Below, one piece after another: positions 16,036-25,072 of a DNA stretch of 64,000 bases. The DNA is taken from assembly GCF_020564935.1 (NCBI RefSeq), contig NZ_JAJCXB010000016.1, positions 1 through 64,000 on the forward strand, written 5' to 3'. The translations under genes were made by a program, and so were the position numbers. This DNA is from Streptomyces pinistramenti (lineage in GTDB: Bacteria > Actinomycetota > Actinomycetes > Streptomycetales > Streptomycetaceae). Numbering within the stretch: position 1 is the first letter of the stretch; each line of letters opens with the position of its first letter. The notes below the pieces were generated by a model, which was given only the letters and a program-made list of their open reading frames with translations, had not been told where the DNA came from and made no database searches.

Positions 16036-17418
16036 CTACACGATCCCGAGTTCCTGCAGGACGCGGTGCTGAGTTGGTGCTGGGTTCACGGGGAAGTAGA
16101 GGTAACACACTCCCCCACTACCGCTCTTGACCTGCCCTTTCGCGTCATACCGCTTCGTCCGCAGCCAGATGTTCTCGAACTGGCGGCGCGAGTAGACGTG
16201 GCGGACGGCGGGGTCGTCCTTGGAGGCCGGGTCGTTGGCGATGACGTCGCCGGATTCGGTGAAGCCGATGACGGTCATCAGGTGGCCCGCGGTGCCGTAG
16301 CCCGCGCCGTCGAGTTCGGTTGCCAGGAAGGACAGGGAGGTGATGACGGGGATGCCCGCCCTGACCAGGTGTTCGACGTCGGTGAGGGAGGCGAGGCGGG
16401 TGATGACGGCCTGGAGGTCGCGGTAGGTCGCGGCGTAGGCGGCGTTGAAGGGCCAGTTGCCGCAGCCGGCGTACTGGCCGTCGAAGGTGTGGCGGGCGGC
16501 GTGGCAGACCTGGGGGTCGGCGTAGGCGGGATCGACCCAGGCCAGGTCTTCGGGGGTGGGCCTGCGGCCCCAGAACTCGATGACCATCTGGGACGAGGTG
16601 GGGCTGCACCACGCCTCGCCGCCGTTGTCGTACTCGGGGTACTGGCCCTTGTGGATCTCCTGGGAGTAGCGCGGCACGTCGAGTTCCCTGCCGGTCGCGA
16701 CCCCGGGCCGGGAGGCGGGGACCTCGAAGCGGTCGGGGATGTCCGAGCCCATGGCGCCGAGCCACCGGACGGTCGGGGTGCGGTCGCTGCCGGGGGTGCG
16801 GTGGAGGGTGAGGCGGAGTTCGCAGGCCGTCAGGCGGAGGCCGCTCGCCGGGTCGTCGACGGCGAGGGTGTCGGTGGAGACGCTGCTCCGGCCGTCCTTC
16901 TGGCCGTCGACGGAGGTGCGGCGGATGTCGGCGTCGCCGTCGCCCGAGGTCCAGCGGCCCATGACGTACCAGGGGGTGCGGCCACCGTCGCCGTAGGTGG
17001 CCCGCAGTTCGACGGTGAGCCAGGTGCCGGGCGGGGTGTGTGCGTTCCAGGAGGCGATGATCTCGGTGGCCGGGACGGCGAGGGTGTGCCGGGGGCCGGT
17101 CCAGGTGGCGTACTCCCAGGCGGCGGTCCTGCCGGTGTGCGGGTCGTGGTAGTCGGCGGTGCCCGCGGGGGTGGCGAGGGTGAGGCCGGGGCGGCGGCCG
17201 GACACGACGCGGGTGCCGTCGGCGCGGCCCCGGTTCCAGTCGGCCGCGGTGGTCCAGGCGTGATAGTCCACGAGGCTCCTCTGCGGCCCGGAGGCGGCGG
17301 GGTCCGCGGTGGCGGGTGCGGCGGTGTGCGGCTCGGCGGACGCCGAGGGGACCGCTGCACCGGCCGCCGCCGCGAGGGCGGCGGCCAGAACGGTGCGGCG
17401 GGGCGCGGAGCTGGTCAT
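16036..17418 (-). CDS. Secreted C39-like cysteine peptidase (integration target, tail supplied by element)
   Basis: Exported protein of ~460 residues. From ATG 17418 it begins MTSSAPRRTVLAAALAAAAG, a signal peptide with an RR pair (Tat or Sec). Longer in-frame starts exist, but this one puts the signal sequence at the N-terminus. Residues ~40-250 form a beta-rich module. The C-terminal ~200 residues match the C39-like papain fold: catalytic Cys in GGEAWCSPTSSQMV, His in GTAGHLMTVIGF, Asn/Asp in VIANDPAS. The last ~36 codons (16036-16142) lie outside the att repeat, so they belong to the inserted element and replace the native tail now at 794-900. Confidence 0.88.
   Translation of the reverse strand: MTSSAPRRTVLAAALAAAAGAAVPSASAEPHTAAPATADPAASGPQRSLVDYHAWTTAADWNRGRADGTRVVSGRRPGLTLATPAGTADYHDPHTGRTAAWEYATWTGPRHTLAVPATEIIASWNAHTPPGTWLTVELRATYGDGGRTPWYVMGRWTSGDGDADIRRTSVDGQKDGRSSVSTDTLAVDDPASGLRLTACELRLTLHRTPGSDRTPTVRWLGAMGSDIPDRFEVPASRPGVATGRELDVPRYSQEIHKGQYPEYDNGGEAWCSPTSSQMVIEFWGRRPTPEDLAWVDPAYADPQVCHAARHTFDGQYAGCGNWPFNAAYAATYRDLQAVITRLASLTDVEHLVRAGIPVITSLSFLATELDGAGYGTAGHLMTVIGFTESGDVIANDPASKDDPAVRHVYSRRQFENIWLRTKRYDAKGQVKSGSGGVCYLYFPVNPAPTQHRVLQELGIV
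16143..16183. repeat. attR candidate: right copy of 41-bp perfect direct repeat
   Basis: Identical to 901-941 and in frame within the peptidase gene (coding QFENIWLRTKRYD on the minus strand). The recombinase remnant ends 110 bp to its left. Confidence 0.8.
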
Positions 17419-17614
17419 CGGGGATCCCCCAGTCGGTTCGGCGGACGGGACACGGGCCGGATCGGTGCGACGGCGGGCGCGGCAGCCGGGTGACGCACCC
17501 GGCACCGCCCGTAGGCAGGCAATCAACTATCGCGTTCCGGCCGGGCTTCGGCCAGCGGTTGGACGCGCGTCGCGGCGGCAATATTGGTGCAGACCACTGA
17601 CGTACGCTGGCGCG

Positions 17615-18199
17615 ATGAACCAGGATCTGGCGCCGCTCGCGGCCCGGCTCGGCGCCCTGCCGCCGTCCTGCGGGCCGGTCCGGCTGATCGCCGTGGACGG
17701 GCACGCGGGCTCCGGCAAGAGCACCTTCGCCCGGCGGCTGGCCGAAGCGCTCGGTGGCGCGCCCGTGGTACAGACCGACGATCTCGCCACCCACGAGCAG
17801 CTTTTCGACTGGGCCGAGCGGTTCCGCACGCAGCTGCTGGAGCCGCTGACCCGGGGGCGCCGGGCTCGCTACGAGGTCTACGACTGGGTGCGCGGTGCGT
17901 TCGGCGGGGTGCGCGAGCTGGAGCCGGCGCCGGTGGTGCTGGTCGAGGGTGTCGGCAGCGGACGCCGGGCGCTGCGGCCGTACCTGGCGTGCCTGCTGTG
18001 GATGGAACTGGCGGACGCGCACTCCTGGGAGCGGGGGCGGCTGCGGGACGGACCGGATCTCTCCGGTTTCTGGGATGGCTGGATCCCGGCGGAGCGCGCG
18101 CACTTCGCGGCGGACCCGTCGCGGCCGTACGCGGATCTCCTGGTGTTCCAGGGGAAGTTGGGGTACGAGATGCACATGGGGCCCGCGGCGGGCCCCTGA
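17615..18199 (+). CDS. P-loop kinase, uridine kinase-like
   Basis: 194 residues from ATG 17615. The P-loop is GHAGSGKSTFARRLAEALGG, followed by a VVQTDDLATHEQLFDW segment. That matches nucleoside/uridine kinase-like ATPases of actinobacteria, in which an Asp pair sits after the second strand. VVLVEGVGSGRRALRPYL resembles the Walker-B-like strand of this group. It is divergent from the C39-like peptidase and followed by the terminator at 18352-18389. The phosphoryl acceptor cannot be told from sequence. Confidence 0.75.
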   Translation: MNQDLAPLAARLGALPPSCGPVRLIAVDGHAGSGKSTFARRLAEALGGAPVVQTDDLATHEQLFDWAERFRTQLLEPLTRGRRARYEVYDWVRGAFGGVRELEPAPVVLVEGVGSGRRALRPYLACLLWMELADAHSWERGRLRDGPDLSGFWDGWIPAERAHFAADPSRPYADLLVFQGKLGYEMHMGPAAGP

Positions 18200-18672
18200 A
18201 CTCCCCCTGTTTTCACCCTCTGTTACCGGACATGAACCGTACACGGACGACCCTTGACCGGCTCCCGCCGAGTGCCTCAACTCGGCTTGACCTGGGGGGC
18301 GTACAGGACTTACGTTCTCATTGTGCGGTTCTGACGGACCGCCCGCAGTCACGAAGCCCCCGGTTGTTCCCCCGTGATCGGGGGCTTCGTTCTGCGCGGA
18401 TTTCCCTTTTGCCGCCCTCGGCGCCGCCTCCCCCTCACCCAGGGTCACCACACCCTTCGCGCCGCTCCGGCCCGCCTTCCCCGTACCGCCCCCTACGGCC
18501 TGCACCGATACCGCAGGTACCATGCGAGTCGGTGCCACCGAAGGACGGGCGAGGGCCGACGGCGTTCGTGGCGACGACAACTCCCGCCCGCCGACCGCCG
18601 GTTCGGGACGGACTGCGGTCCGGCACTCGTCCGGCGGCACACCACGGGGTACGTTTTTTGTGGGGGGACGCG
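18200..18672. other. 473-bp intergenic region
   Basis: It contains the terminator at 18352-18389. Apart from that I see only the upstream region of the AAA ATPase gene, with its strong SD (GGGGGG at 18662-18667). No gene supported. Confidence 0.5.
18352..18389 (+). terminator. Terminator hairpin
   Basis: CGAAGCCCCCG (18352-18362) and CGGGGGCTTCG (18379-18389), an 11-bp perfect stem with a 16-nt loop, followed by TTCTG. Located 150 bp after the kinase gene. Confidence 0.65.
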
Positions 18673-20562
18673 ATGGATTCCGGCACACAGGGCACGCCGC
18701 CCGCCCCGGCCGAACTCGCCTGGCTGCGCGCGGTCGACGCCTACACCGTCGGCGCGTATCCGCAGGCCGAGGAGGAGTTCCGGGCCGCGGTGCGGATGGA
18801 TCCGACGATGGCGGACGCCTGGCTCGGGCTGCACGCACTGCGCGCCGACACCTCCACCGCACTGCTGCGCATGCACCGCCACCGCGACCGCTTCGGCGAG
18901 CAGCGGGCCCGGCACCGACGGTCCCTCAACTCCTGGTACTGGCTGGGCTGGTGGGTCCAGCCGGTGCTGGAGACCGGCCGTGACCTGCTGCTCGCGCACG
19001 CCTCCCACTGGCTCGACGGCCGCCACATCGCCGAGCTCGACCAGGCGCTGGCCGGCTGCCCGCCGGTCGACACCGACCCCCAGGTCCGTTTCCTGCACGC
19101 CTGCCGCGGCTATCTCGTCAAGGACTGGGACCAGTTGGTACGGCACACCGAGCCGCTGCTCGACGATCCCGCGCTGGGCATCGAGGCCGGGCTGTTCGGC
19201 GGCATGGCGCGGGTGCGTCTGGAGATGTACGGCCAGGCCGCGCCGCTGCTGTCCACCGCCCTGATGCGCTGCCGCAGCGAGCAGCCGCAGCGCAAGGAGC
19301 TGCGCTACTGGCTGGCCCGCGCGCACGAAGGCACCGGCCGCTCCGCCGCCGCGCTCCCCCTCTACCGCGCCGTGCACCGCGTCGACCAGGCGTTCATGGA
19401 CACCACGGCGCGGCTCGCCGCCATCGCCCAGGCGGACGGCCTGGAGGAGGGCGGCGATCTCGCCGCGGTCTCCGCCTCCGGCTTCGGCCAGGAAGCGGGC
19501 GGCGATCTCGACCCGCTCGGCCCGCTCGACCCCGTCGATGGGCGCGAACTGCCGGGCAGCGGCGATCCCGGCGCCCCCGAAGAGGCCGGCGGCGCACCCG
19601 GCGTGGCCGGCCGGACGCGGAACAAGGCGGCGGCACCGGCACCGCGCGGCACCGAACGGCTGCCCGCCGGGCCCGCCGACCCGGTACTCCTGGAGAAGGC
19701 GCTGGCCGAGCTGGAGCGGATGGTCGGCATGGAGCCGGTCAAGCGCCAGGTACGGGCGCTCTCCGCGCAGCTGCGGATGGCCAGGCTGCGGGCCGGGCAG
19801 GGACTGCCGGTGCAGCCGCCCAAGCGGCACTTCGTCTTCTCCGGCCCCTCGGGCACCGGCAAGACGACCGTGGCCCGGATACTCGGCCGGGTCTTCTACG
19901 CACTCGGACTGCTCGGCGGCGACCATCTGGTGGAGGCCCAACGCGCGGACCTCGTCGGCGAGTTCCTCGGCCAGACCGCCGTCAAGGCCAACGAGCTGAT
20001 CGACTCGGCGCTGGGCGGCGTGCTCTTCGTCGACGAGGCGTACAGCCTGTCCAACTCCGGCTACAGCAAGGGCGACGCGTACGGCGACGAAGCCCTTCAG
20101 GTACTGCTCAAGCGCGCAGAGGACAACCGCGACCGGCTCGTCGTCATCCTCGCCGGCTACCCGGAGGGCATGGACCGCCTGCTGGCCGCCAACCCGGGCC
20201 TGTCCTCCCGCTTCACCTCCCGCGTCGACTTCCCCAGTTACCGGCCGCTGGAACTGACCGCGATCGGCGAGGTGCTGGCGGCGGAGAACGGCGACCGCTG
20301 GGACGAGGAGGCCCGCGACGAGCTGTGCAGCATCAGCGGCCATGTCGTCGAGCAGGGCTGGATCGACGAGCTGGGCAACGGCCGCTTCCTGCGCACCCTG
20401 TACGAGAAGAGCTGCGCCTACCGCGACCTGCGGCTGTCCACCTGGCGCGGTACCCCGGGCCGCGACGACCTCGCCACACTCCGGCTGCCCGATCTGATGC
20501 AGGCGTACGGCGAGGTGCTGTCGGGCCGCGGCCCGAACCCGCAGGGGCCGCCGCCGGCCTGA
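18673..20562 (+). CDS. TPR-AAA+ ATPase, EccA/CbbX-like
   Basis: 629 residues from ATG 18673, with SD GGGGGGAC just upstream. The N-terminal ~280 residues are helical TPR-like (EEEFRAAVRMDPTMADAWLG). A low-complexity Gly/Ala/Pro linker follows (~residues 265-330). The C-terminal AAA+ domain of the CbxX/SpoVK/EccA class has Walker A GPSGTGKTTVARILG, Walker B GVLFVDEAYSL and a sensor region near VVILAGYPEGMDRLL. The TPR-plus-AAA layout is that of EccA, the cytosolic ATPase of type VII secretion, but no ESX genes are within the window. It is convergent with the CNNM genes. Confidence 0.85.
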   Translation: MDSGTQGTPPAPAELAWLRAVDAYTVGAYPQAEEEFRAAVRMDPTMADAWLGLHALRADTSTALLRMHRHRDRFGEQRARHRRSLNSWYWLGWWVQPVLETGRDLLLAHASHWLDGRHIAELDQALAGCPPVDTDPQVRFLHACRGYLVKDWDQLVRHTEPLLDDPALGIEAGLFGGMARVRLEMYGQAAPLLSTALMRCRSEQPQRKELRYWLARAHEGTGRSAAALPLYRAVHRVDQAFMDTTARLAAIAQADGLEEGGDLAAVSASGFGQEAGGDLDPLGPLDPVDGRELPGSGDPGAPEEAGGAPGVAGRTRNKAAAPAPRGTERLPAGPADPVLLEKALAELERMVGMEPVKRQVRALSAQLRMARLRAGQGLPVQPPKRHFVFSGPSGTGKTTVARILGRVFYALGLLGGDHLVEAQRADLVGEFLGQTAVKANELIDSALGGVLFVDEAYSLSNSGYSKGDAYGDEALQVLLKRAEDNRDRLVVILAGYPEGMDRLLAANPGLSSRFTSRVDFPSYRPLELTAIGEVLAAENGDRWDEEARDELCSISGHVVEQGWIDELGNGRFLRTLYEKSCAYRDLRLSTWRGTPGRDDLATLRLPDLMQAYGEVLSGRGPNPQGPPPA

Positions 20563-20588
20563 CCGGCGGCGATACCCCTGCGTCCGCG

Positions 20589-21770
20589 TCAGCCCGCCAG
20601 TGCCCGGTCCTCGTCCTGGCGCGCCGGATCGTCCTGCGGTACGGCAGCCGCGGGCGGCTGCGAGCCGTCGCGCGGGGCGGCCGGCCGCGCATCGGCGACG
20701 GCCGCGGGGCGTGCGTCGCGGGCGCCGTGGCTGCCGGTCGCCGTGCGGTGGGCGGGATCCCGCATCTCGCCCACCAGCATCTCCAGGACGTCCTCCAGCG
20801 CGACCAGGCCGACGACCCGGCCGGTGGGCCCGGCGACGGCGGCGAGGTGGGAGGCGGCCCTGCGCATCGCCGTCAGGGCGTCGTCCAGGGGCAGTGCGGC
20901 GCGCAGTGTCGCCATCGGGTGCCAGATCCGTTGCGGCACCGCACGGTCCCGCTCCTCCAGGTCCAGCACGTCCTTGACGTGCAGATATCCCATGTACGCT
21001 CCGCCGGGCGCGCAGACCGGGAAACGGGAGTAGCCGGTCTTGACGGTCAGCTCCTCGACCTGGCGCGGGGTGACCGTCGGGTCGACGGTGACCAGGCCCG
21101 CCGGGTCGAGGAGGACATCGGTGACCGGACGGCTGCCCAGCTCCAGCGCGTCCGCGAGCCGCTCCTGTTCGGCCGGGGCGAGCAGGCCCGCCTGTCCCGC
21201 GTCCTCGACGAGGTGGGTCAGCTGCTCGCTGGTGAAGACCGCCTCGACCTCGTCCTTGGGCTCGACGCCGAAGATCCGCAGCACGCCCCGGGCGCAGGCG
21301 CCGAGCAGCGCGGTGACCGGACGGCAGAGGCGGGCGAAGGCGACGAGTCCCGGGCTGAACCACAGGGCGGTCTTCTCGGGCGCCGCCATCGCGAGGTTCT
21401 TGGGGACCATCTCGCCGATGACCAGGTGCAGAAAGACCACCAGGGCGAGGGCGATGGCATAGCCGAGCGGGTGGATCAGCGGTTCGGGAAGGTGCACCGC
21501 CTGGAAGACCGGCTCCAGCAGGTGGGCGACGGTCGGCTCGGCGACCGCACCGAGCGTCAGGGAACAGACGGTGATGCCGAACTGGGCCGCCGCCATCATC
21601 TGCGGCAGATTCTCCAGACCGTGCAGCACCTGGCGGGCCCGCTTGGAGCCCTCGGTGGCCAGCGGCTCGATCTGGCTGCGGCGTACGGAGACCAGGGCGA
21701 ACTCGGCGCCGACGAAGAAGCCGTTGGCGAGCACGAGGAGGACGGCGAGCAGAAGCTGGGCGGCGCTCAT
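20589..21770 (-). CDS. CNNM/HlyC-type membrane protein with CBS pair, short form
   Basis: 393 residues. The N-terminal DUF21/CNNM membrane domain (LLLAVLLVLANGFFVGAEFA, followed by more hydrophobic helices) leads to a CBS pair (TGYSRFPVCAPGGAYMGYLH, later LVALEDVLEMLVGEMRD). The C-terminal CorC_HlyC domain seen in its partner is missing; only a short disordered tail follows. Family members act in Mg2+/Co2+ resistance or efflux. It is translated after the paralogue at 21767-23128, with ATGA overlap, so the two probably form a hetero-oligomer. Confidence 0.85.
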   Translation of the reverse strand: MSAAQLLLAVLLVLANGFFVGAEFALVSVRRSQIEPLATEGSKRARQVLHGLENLPQMMAAAQFGITVCSLTLGAVAEPTVAHLLEPVFQAVHLPEPLIHPLGYAIALALVVFLHLVIGEMVPKNLAMAAPEKTALWFSPGLVAFARLCRPVTALLGACARGVLRIFGVEPKDEVEAVFTSEQLTHLVEDAGQAGLLAPAEQERLADALELGSRPVTDVLLDPAGLVTVDPTVTPRQVEELTVKTGYSRFPVCAPGGAYMGYLHVKDVLDLEERDRAVPQRIWHPMATLRAALPLDDALTAMRRAASHLAAVAGPTGRVVGLVALEDVLEMLVGEMRDPAHRTATGSHGARDARPAAVADARPAAPRDGSQPPAAAVPQDDPARQDEDRALAG

Positions 21771-23128
21771 CGGGCCACCTCCGCGCCGGCGCCGACAGGC
21801 TCCCTGGCCGGGGCCGCGCCGACCGCAGCCGTGCGCACGATCCTTATCCGCTCGGCTCGGTGGTGCGAGACCAGCCGCACCCGCAGCCGCCAGCCGTCGA
21901 GTTCGGCGGTGTCGCCGGGGGCCGGGATCCGGCCGAGTATGTGGGCCACCATTCCCGCCACCGTCTCGTACGGGCCGTCGGGCGCCTCCAGGCCGATCCG
22001 CCGCAGCGTGTCGACCCGGCAGCCGCCGTCGGCGTCCCAGGCGGGCCTGCCGTCCTCGGCCGGGGCCTGGCCCAGCTCGGGCAGGTCCACCCGGTCGTGC
22101 TCGTCCCGCACCTCGCCGACGAGTTCCTCGATGATGTCCTCCAGCGTGACCACACCGGCGGTGCCGCCGTACTCGTCGACGACCACCGCGATGGGCTGTT
22201 CGCTGCGCAGCCGCTCCAGCAGCGGCGCCACCGGCAGCGTCGCCGGGACCTGGAGGGGCGGTACCGCGATCCGGACCGCCGGGGTGCGCAGCCGGTCGTG
22301 CGCCGGGATCGCCAGCGCGTCCTTGAGGTGCACCATGCCGACGACCTCGTCGAGGCGGGTGCGGTAGACGGGGAAGCGGGAAAGGCCCGTGGCGCGGGTG
22401 AGGTTGACGACATCCTCCGCGGTCGCCGAAGCCTGGAGCGCGCTGACCCGCACCCGCGGGGTCATGACGTTCTCCGCGGTCAGGTCGCCGAGGGACAGGC
22501 TGCGCACGAACAGGTCGGCGGTGTCCTGCTCGATGGCGCCCGCCTGGGCGGAGTGGCGGGCGAGGGAGACCAGTTCGCCGGGGGTGCGGGCGGAGGCCAG
22601 TTCGTCGGTGGGCTCCACGCCGAGCGCCCGGACGAGACGGTTCGCGACGGTGTTCAGCAACGTGATCACCGGACGGAAGAAGCGGGAGAAGGCGCCTTGC
22701 GGGGCGGCGACGAAGCGGGCCACCTGGAGCGGCTTGGAGACCGCCCAGTTCTTGGGCACCAGCTCGCCGATCACCATCTGGACGGCGGAGGCCAGCAGCA
22801 TGCCGATCACCACGGCGATGCCGGGCACCGCGCCCTGGGGCAGCCCGGTCGCGGTCAGCGGCCCGTTCAGCAGCTCGGCCAGCGCGGGCTCGGCGAGCAT
22901 GCCGACGACCAAGGAAGTGATGGTGATGCCCAGTTGGGTGCCGGACAGTTGGAAGGACAGCTCGCGGAGCGCGGACACGACGGTGGCGGCGCGGCGGTCA
23001 CCGTCGGCGGCGGCCCGCTCGGCCTCGGCCTTCTCGACGGTGACGAGACCGAACTCGGCGGCCACGAAGAAGCCGTTGGCCAGGATCAGCACGAGCGCGG
23101 CGGCGAGCAGCAGCAGCGGGCCGGTCAT
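21767..23128 (-). CDS. CNNM/HlyC-type membrane protein with CBS pair and CorC_HlyC domain
   Basis: 453 residues from ATG 23126-23128. Domains in order: CNNM transmembrane (LILANGFFVAAEFGLVTVEK and following helices), CBS pair (TGLSRFPVYRTRLDEVVGMV; GGTAGVVTLEDIIEELVGEV) and a C-terminal CorC_HlyC domain (ELDGWRLRVRLVSHHRAERI). Members are linked to divalent-cation (Mg2+/Co2+) export or resistance at the cytoplasmic membrane. It is the first gene of a two-gene overlapping operon with its shorter paralogue, which probably arose by tandem duplication. Confidence 0.88.
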   Translation of the reverse strand: MTGPLLLLAAALVLILANGFFVAAEFGLVTVEKAEAERAAADGDRRAATVVSALRELSFQLSGTQLGITITSLVVGMLAEPALAELLNGPLTATGLPQGAVPGIAVVIGMLLASAVQMVIGELVPKNWAVSKPLQVARFVAAPQGAFSRFFRPVITLLNTVANRLVRALGVEPTDELASARTPGELVSLARHSAQAGAIEQDTADLFVRSLSLGDLTAENVMTPRVRVSALQASATAEDVVNLTRATGLSRFPVYRTRLDEVVGMVHLKDALAIPAHDRLRTPAVRIAVPPLQVPATLPVAPLLERLRSEQPIAVVVDEYGGTAGVVTLEDIIEELVGEVRDEHDRVDLPELGQAPAEDGRPAWDADGGCRVDTLRRIGLEAPDGPYETVAGMVAHILGRIPAPGDTAELDGWRLRVRLVSHHRAERIRIVRTAAVGAAPAREPVGAGAEVAR

Positions 23129-23347
23129 GCCGCCGCCTCCGTCGTCCGCGGGTGTTGGGGAGGGGTGGCGCAGGTACTACAGGACGATCCGTCCATTGCT
23201 GGAGGGAGTCACTCCTCAGGTCGCAGTGGCCCCGGGGCGGGGCAGGGCGTGAACAGCGCCCCGCAGAACAGAGTAATCAGCGGGGCGCGGATTCGAGGTG
23301 AACACCTCTGAGAGCGAAGTCACCGGCCGGGCCGACCGGCGGCGGCG

Positions 23348-23806
23348 TCACCCGGCGGCGGAACCGCCGGCGCCGTGGCTCTCGGCGAGCGCGCGCAGCG
23401 CGCGGGCGTCGCGGACGGCGTGCTCCCGGCCGATGCCGGGCTGGATGCCCATCGCGGGGAGGCTGGTGCCGTCGGCGAGGTCCAGGTGGACCCAGGCGTC
23501 GCCGTTCCGGAGGTTGACGCGCAGCACCTGGGCCCAGGCCAGCTCGCGCCGGGTGGTGAGGTTGACGACCGTGAGGCCCTCCTGCCGTGCGACCACCTTG
23601 GGGCGGGCGAGCAGCAGGAGGACGGCGAGCACCACGAGACCGGTGAGGACGAAGCTGACCCGCTCGCCCCCGGTCAGCTCGGGCAGCGCCAGCGCGATGG
23701 CCGTCAGCGCGGCGAACTGGGCGATGCCGACGGCGTACAGGACGGCCCGGGTACGGGTCGGCCGGAAGGTCACCGGGAGGCTGGGCAGGGATGCGGGCGC
23801 GGACAC
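23348..23806 (-). CDS. PH-domain membrane protein
   Basis: 152 residues. Two hydrophobic helices (AVLYAVGIAQFAALTAIALA and VSFVLTGLVVLAVLLLLA) precede a small bacterial PH domain (VVARQEGLTVVNLTTRRELA, then WVHLDLADGTSLPAMGIQPG). It is anchored in the membrane with the PH domain in the cytoplasm. It is the last gene of the hisE-hisG group (58 bp after hisG), a linkage conserved in Streptomyces. The function is unknown; nothing suggests a role in histidine synthesis itself. Confidence 0.75.
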   Translation of the reverse strand: MSAPASLPSLPVTFRPTRTRAVLYAVGIAQFAALTAIALALPELTGGERVSFVLTGLVVLAVLLLLARPKVVARQEGLTVVNLTTRRELAWAQVLRVNLRNGDAWVHLDLADGTSLPAMGIQPGIGREHAVRDARALRALAESHGAGGSAAG

Positions 23807-23864
23807 GTCGTCGGTCTTCCGTCTCGTGGGCAGGCGGTGGTGCGGGCCGTTCGACGGCCGCGGG

Positions 23865-24713
23865 TCAGAGCCGGCAGGCGTGGATGCCGGTGGTCAGGAT
23901 CGCGCGGGCGCCGAGGTCGTACAGCTCGTCCATGATGCGCTGGGCGTCCTTGGACGGGACCATCGAGCGGACCGCGACCCAGCCTTCGTGGTGCAGCGGG
24001 GAGACGGTCGGCGACTCCAGGCCGGGGGTGAGCGCCACGGCCTTCTCGACGTGCTCGACGCGGATGTCGTAGTCCATCATCACGTACCGGCGGGCCACCA
24101 GGACGCCCTGCATACGGCGCAGGAACTGGCGCACCTTCGGGTCGTCGGCCGGGGCACCGGTGCGGCGGATGACGACGGCCTCGGACTTGAGGATCGGCTC
24201 GCCGATGATCTCCAAGCCCGCGTTGCGCAGGGTGGTGCCGGTCTCCACGACATCGGCGATGATCTCGGCGACGCCGAGCTGGATGGCGGTCTCCACCGCG
24301 CCGTCGAGGTGGACGACCGAGGCGTCCACGCCGTTGTCGGCGAGGTGCTGGGTGACCAGGCCGGAGAACGAGGTGGCGACCGTCATGCCGCCGAACTCGG
24401 TGACGTCCTTCGCGGTGCCCGGACGGGTGGCGTAACGGAACGTGGATCCGGCGAAGCCGAGCTGGAGGATCTCCTCGGCCTGCGAGCCGGAGTCCAGCAG
24501 CAGGTCGCGGCCGGTGATGCCGATGTCGAGCTTGCCGGAGCCGACGTAGACCGCGATGTCGCGCGGGCGGAGGAAGAAGAACTCGACCTCGTTCTCGGCG
24601 TCGACCAGGACCAGTTCCCTGCGGTCCTTGCGCTGGCGGTAGCCGGCCTCATGGAGCATCGCCGACGCAGGCTCGGACAGTGAACCCTTGTTGGGGACAG
24701 CGATGCGCAGCAT
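23865..24713 (-). CDS. hisG: ATP phosphoribosyltransferase
   Basis: First enzyme of histidine synthesis: ATP + PRPP to phosphoribosyl-ATP. 282 residues, the long hexameric form with a C-terminal regulatory ACT-like domain, which gives feedback inhibition by histidine. Landmarks: MLRIAVPNKGSLSEPA at the start, the DIAVYVGSGKLDIGITG strand, the PRPP-binding loop EIIADVVETGTTLRNAGL and a C-terminal ALTPGLESPTVSPL segment. It follows hisE by 50 bp on the same strand, so steps 1 and 2 of the pathway are co-transcribed apart from the main his operon. Confidence 0.96.
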   Translation of the reverse strand: MLRIAVPNKGSLSEPASAMLHEAGYRQRKDRRELVLVDAENEVEFFFLRPRDIAVYVGSGKLDIGITGRDLLLDSGSQAEEILQLGFAGSTFRYATRPGTAKDVTEFGGMTVATSFSGLVTQHLADNGVDASVVHLDGAVETAIQLGVAEIIADVVETGTTLRNAGLEIIGEPILKSEAVVIRRTGAPADDPKVRQFLRRMQGVLVARRYVMMDYDIRVEHVEKAVALTPGLESPTVSPLHHEGWVAVRSMVPSKDAQRIMDELYDLGARAILTTGIHACRL

Positions 24714-24763
24714 GAGGTGGACTTCCTTCGGTGGGTGGGGTGTTGAGGGGTGAGCGGGGAAGC

Positions 24764-25036
24764 TCAGAGGTGGCTGTAGACGTCGTCGAGGGTGAGGCCC
24801 TTGGCGATCATCATGACCTGGAGGTGGTAGAGGAGCTGGGAGATCTCCTCCGCGGCCGCCTCGTCCGATTCGTGTTCCGCGGCCATCCAGACCTCGGCGG
24901 CCTCTTCGACGACCTTCTTGCCGATCGTATGGACGCCGGCCTGGACCAGCTCGGCGGTACGGGAGGTCGCGGGGTCGCCGGTGGCGGCCTTCTGCTGGAG
25001 CTCGGAGAAAAGCTCCTCGAAAGTCTTCTTGGACAT
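24764..25036 (-). CDS. hisE: Phosphoribosyl-ATP pyrophosphatase
   Basis: Second step of histidine synthesis, hydrolysing phosphoribosyl-ATP to phosphoribosyl-AMP. 90 residues from ATG 25034-25036. All-alpha MazG-type fold, with the metal-binding acidic pattern in [19 protein letters not shown] and [19 protein letters not shown]. It is a stand-alone HisE, not fused to HisI, as usual in actinobacteria. It lies downstream of ribH, separated by the tandem hairpin repeats. Confidence 0.95.
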   Translation of the reverse strand: MSKKTFEELFSELQQKAATGDPATSRTAELVQAGVHTIGKKVVEEAAEVWMAAEHESDEAAAEEISQLLYHLQVMMIAKGLTLDDVYSHL

Positions 25037-25072
25037 GGTGATCCCTACCCTAGCGGGCAATGTCGGAGCGGC

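Larger units (their letters stand above)
901..16142. mobile_element. Integrated element (~15.2 kb) in the 3' end of a C39-like peptidase gene
   Basis: The element is bounded by the 41-bp direct repeats and has a tyrosine-recombinase gene remnant ending 4 bp from the reconstituted peptidase stop codon. Cargo: ABC exporter, class I lanthipeptide operon, IS1380 remnant, frameshifted unknown gene, small secreted protein, NUDIX pseudogene and a truncated lasso-peptide operon. The possible excisionase remnant lies near the left end. The recombinase lacks its N-terminal half, so the element is probably trapped. No conjugation or replication gene is recognisable. The boundaries are seen directly in the sequence; the mechanism is inferred from known integrative elements. 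Confidence 0.75.

Noticed and set aside
16145..18862. 905-codon minus-strand frame, Arg/Pro-rich
   Set aside because: It spans the peptidase and kinase genes in a different frame, with the Arg/Pro/Gly bias of high-GC shadow frames and no domains.
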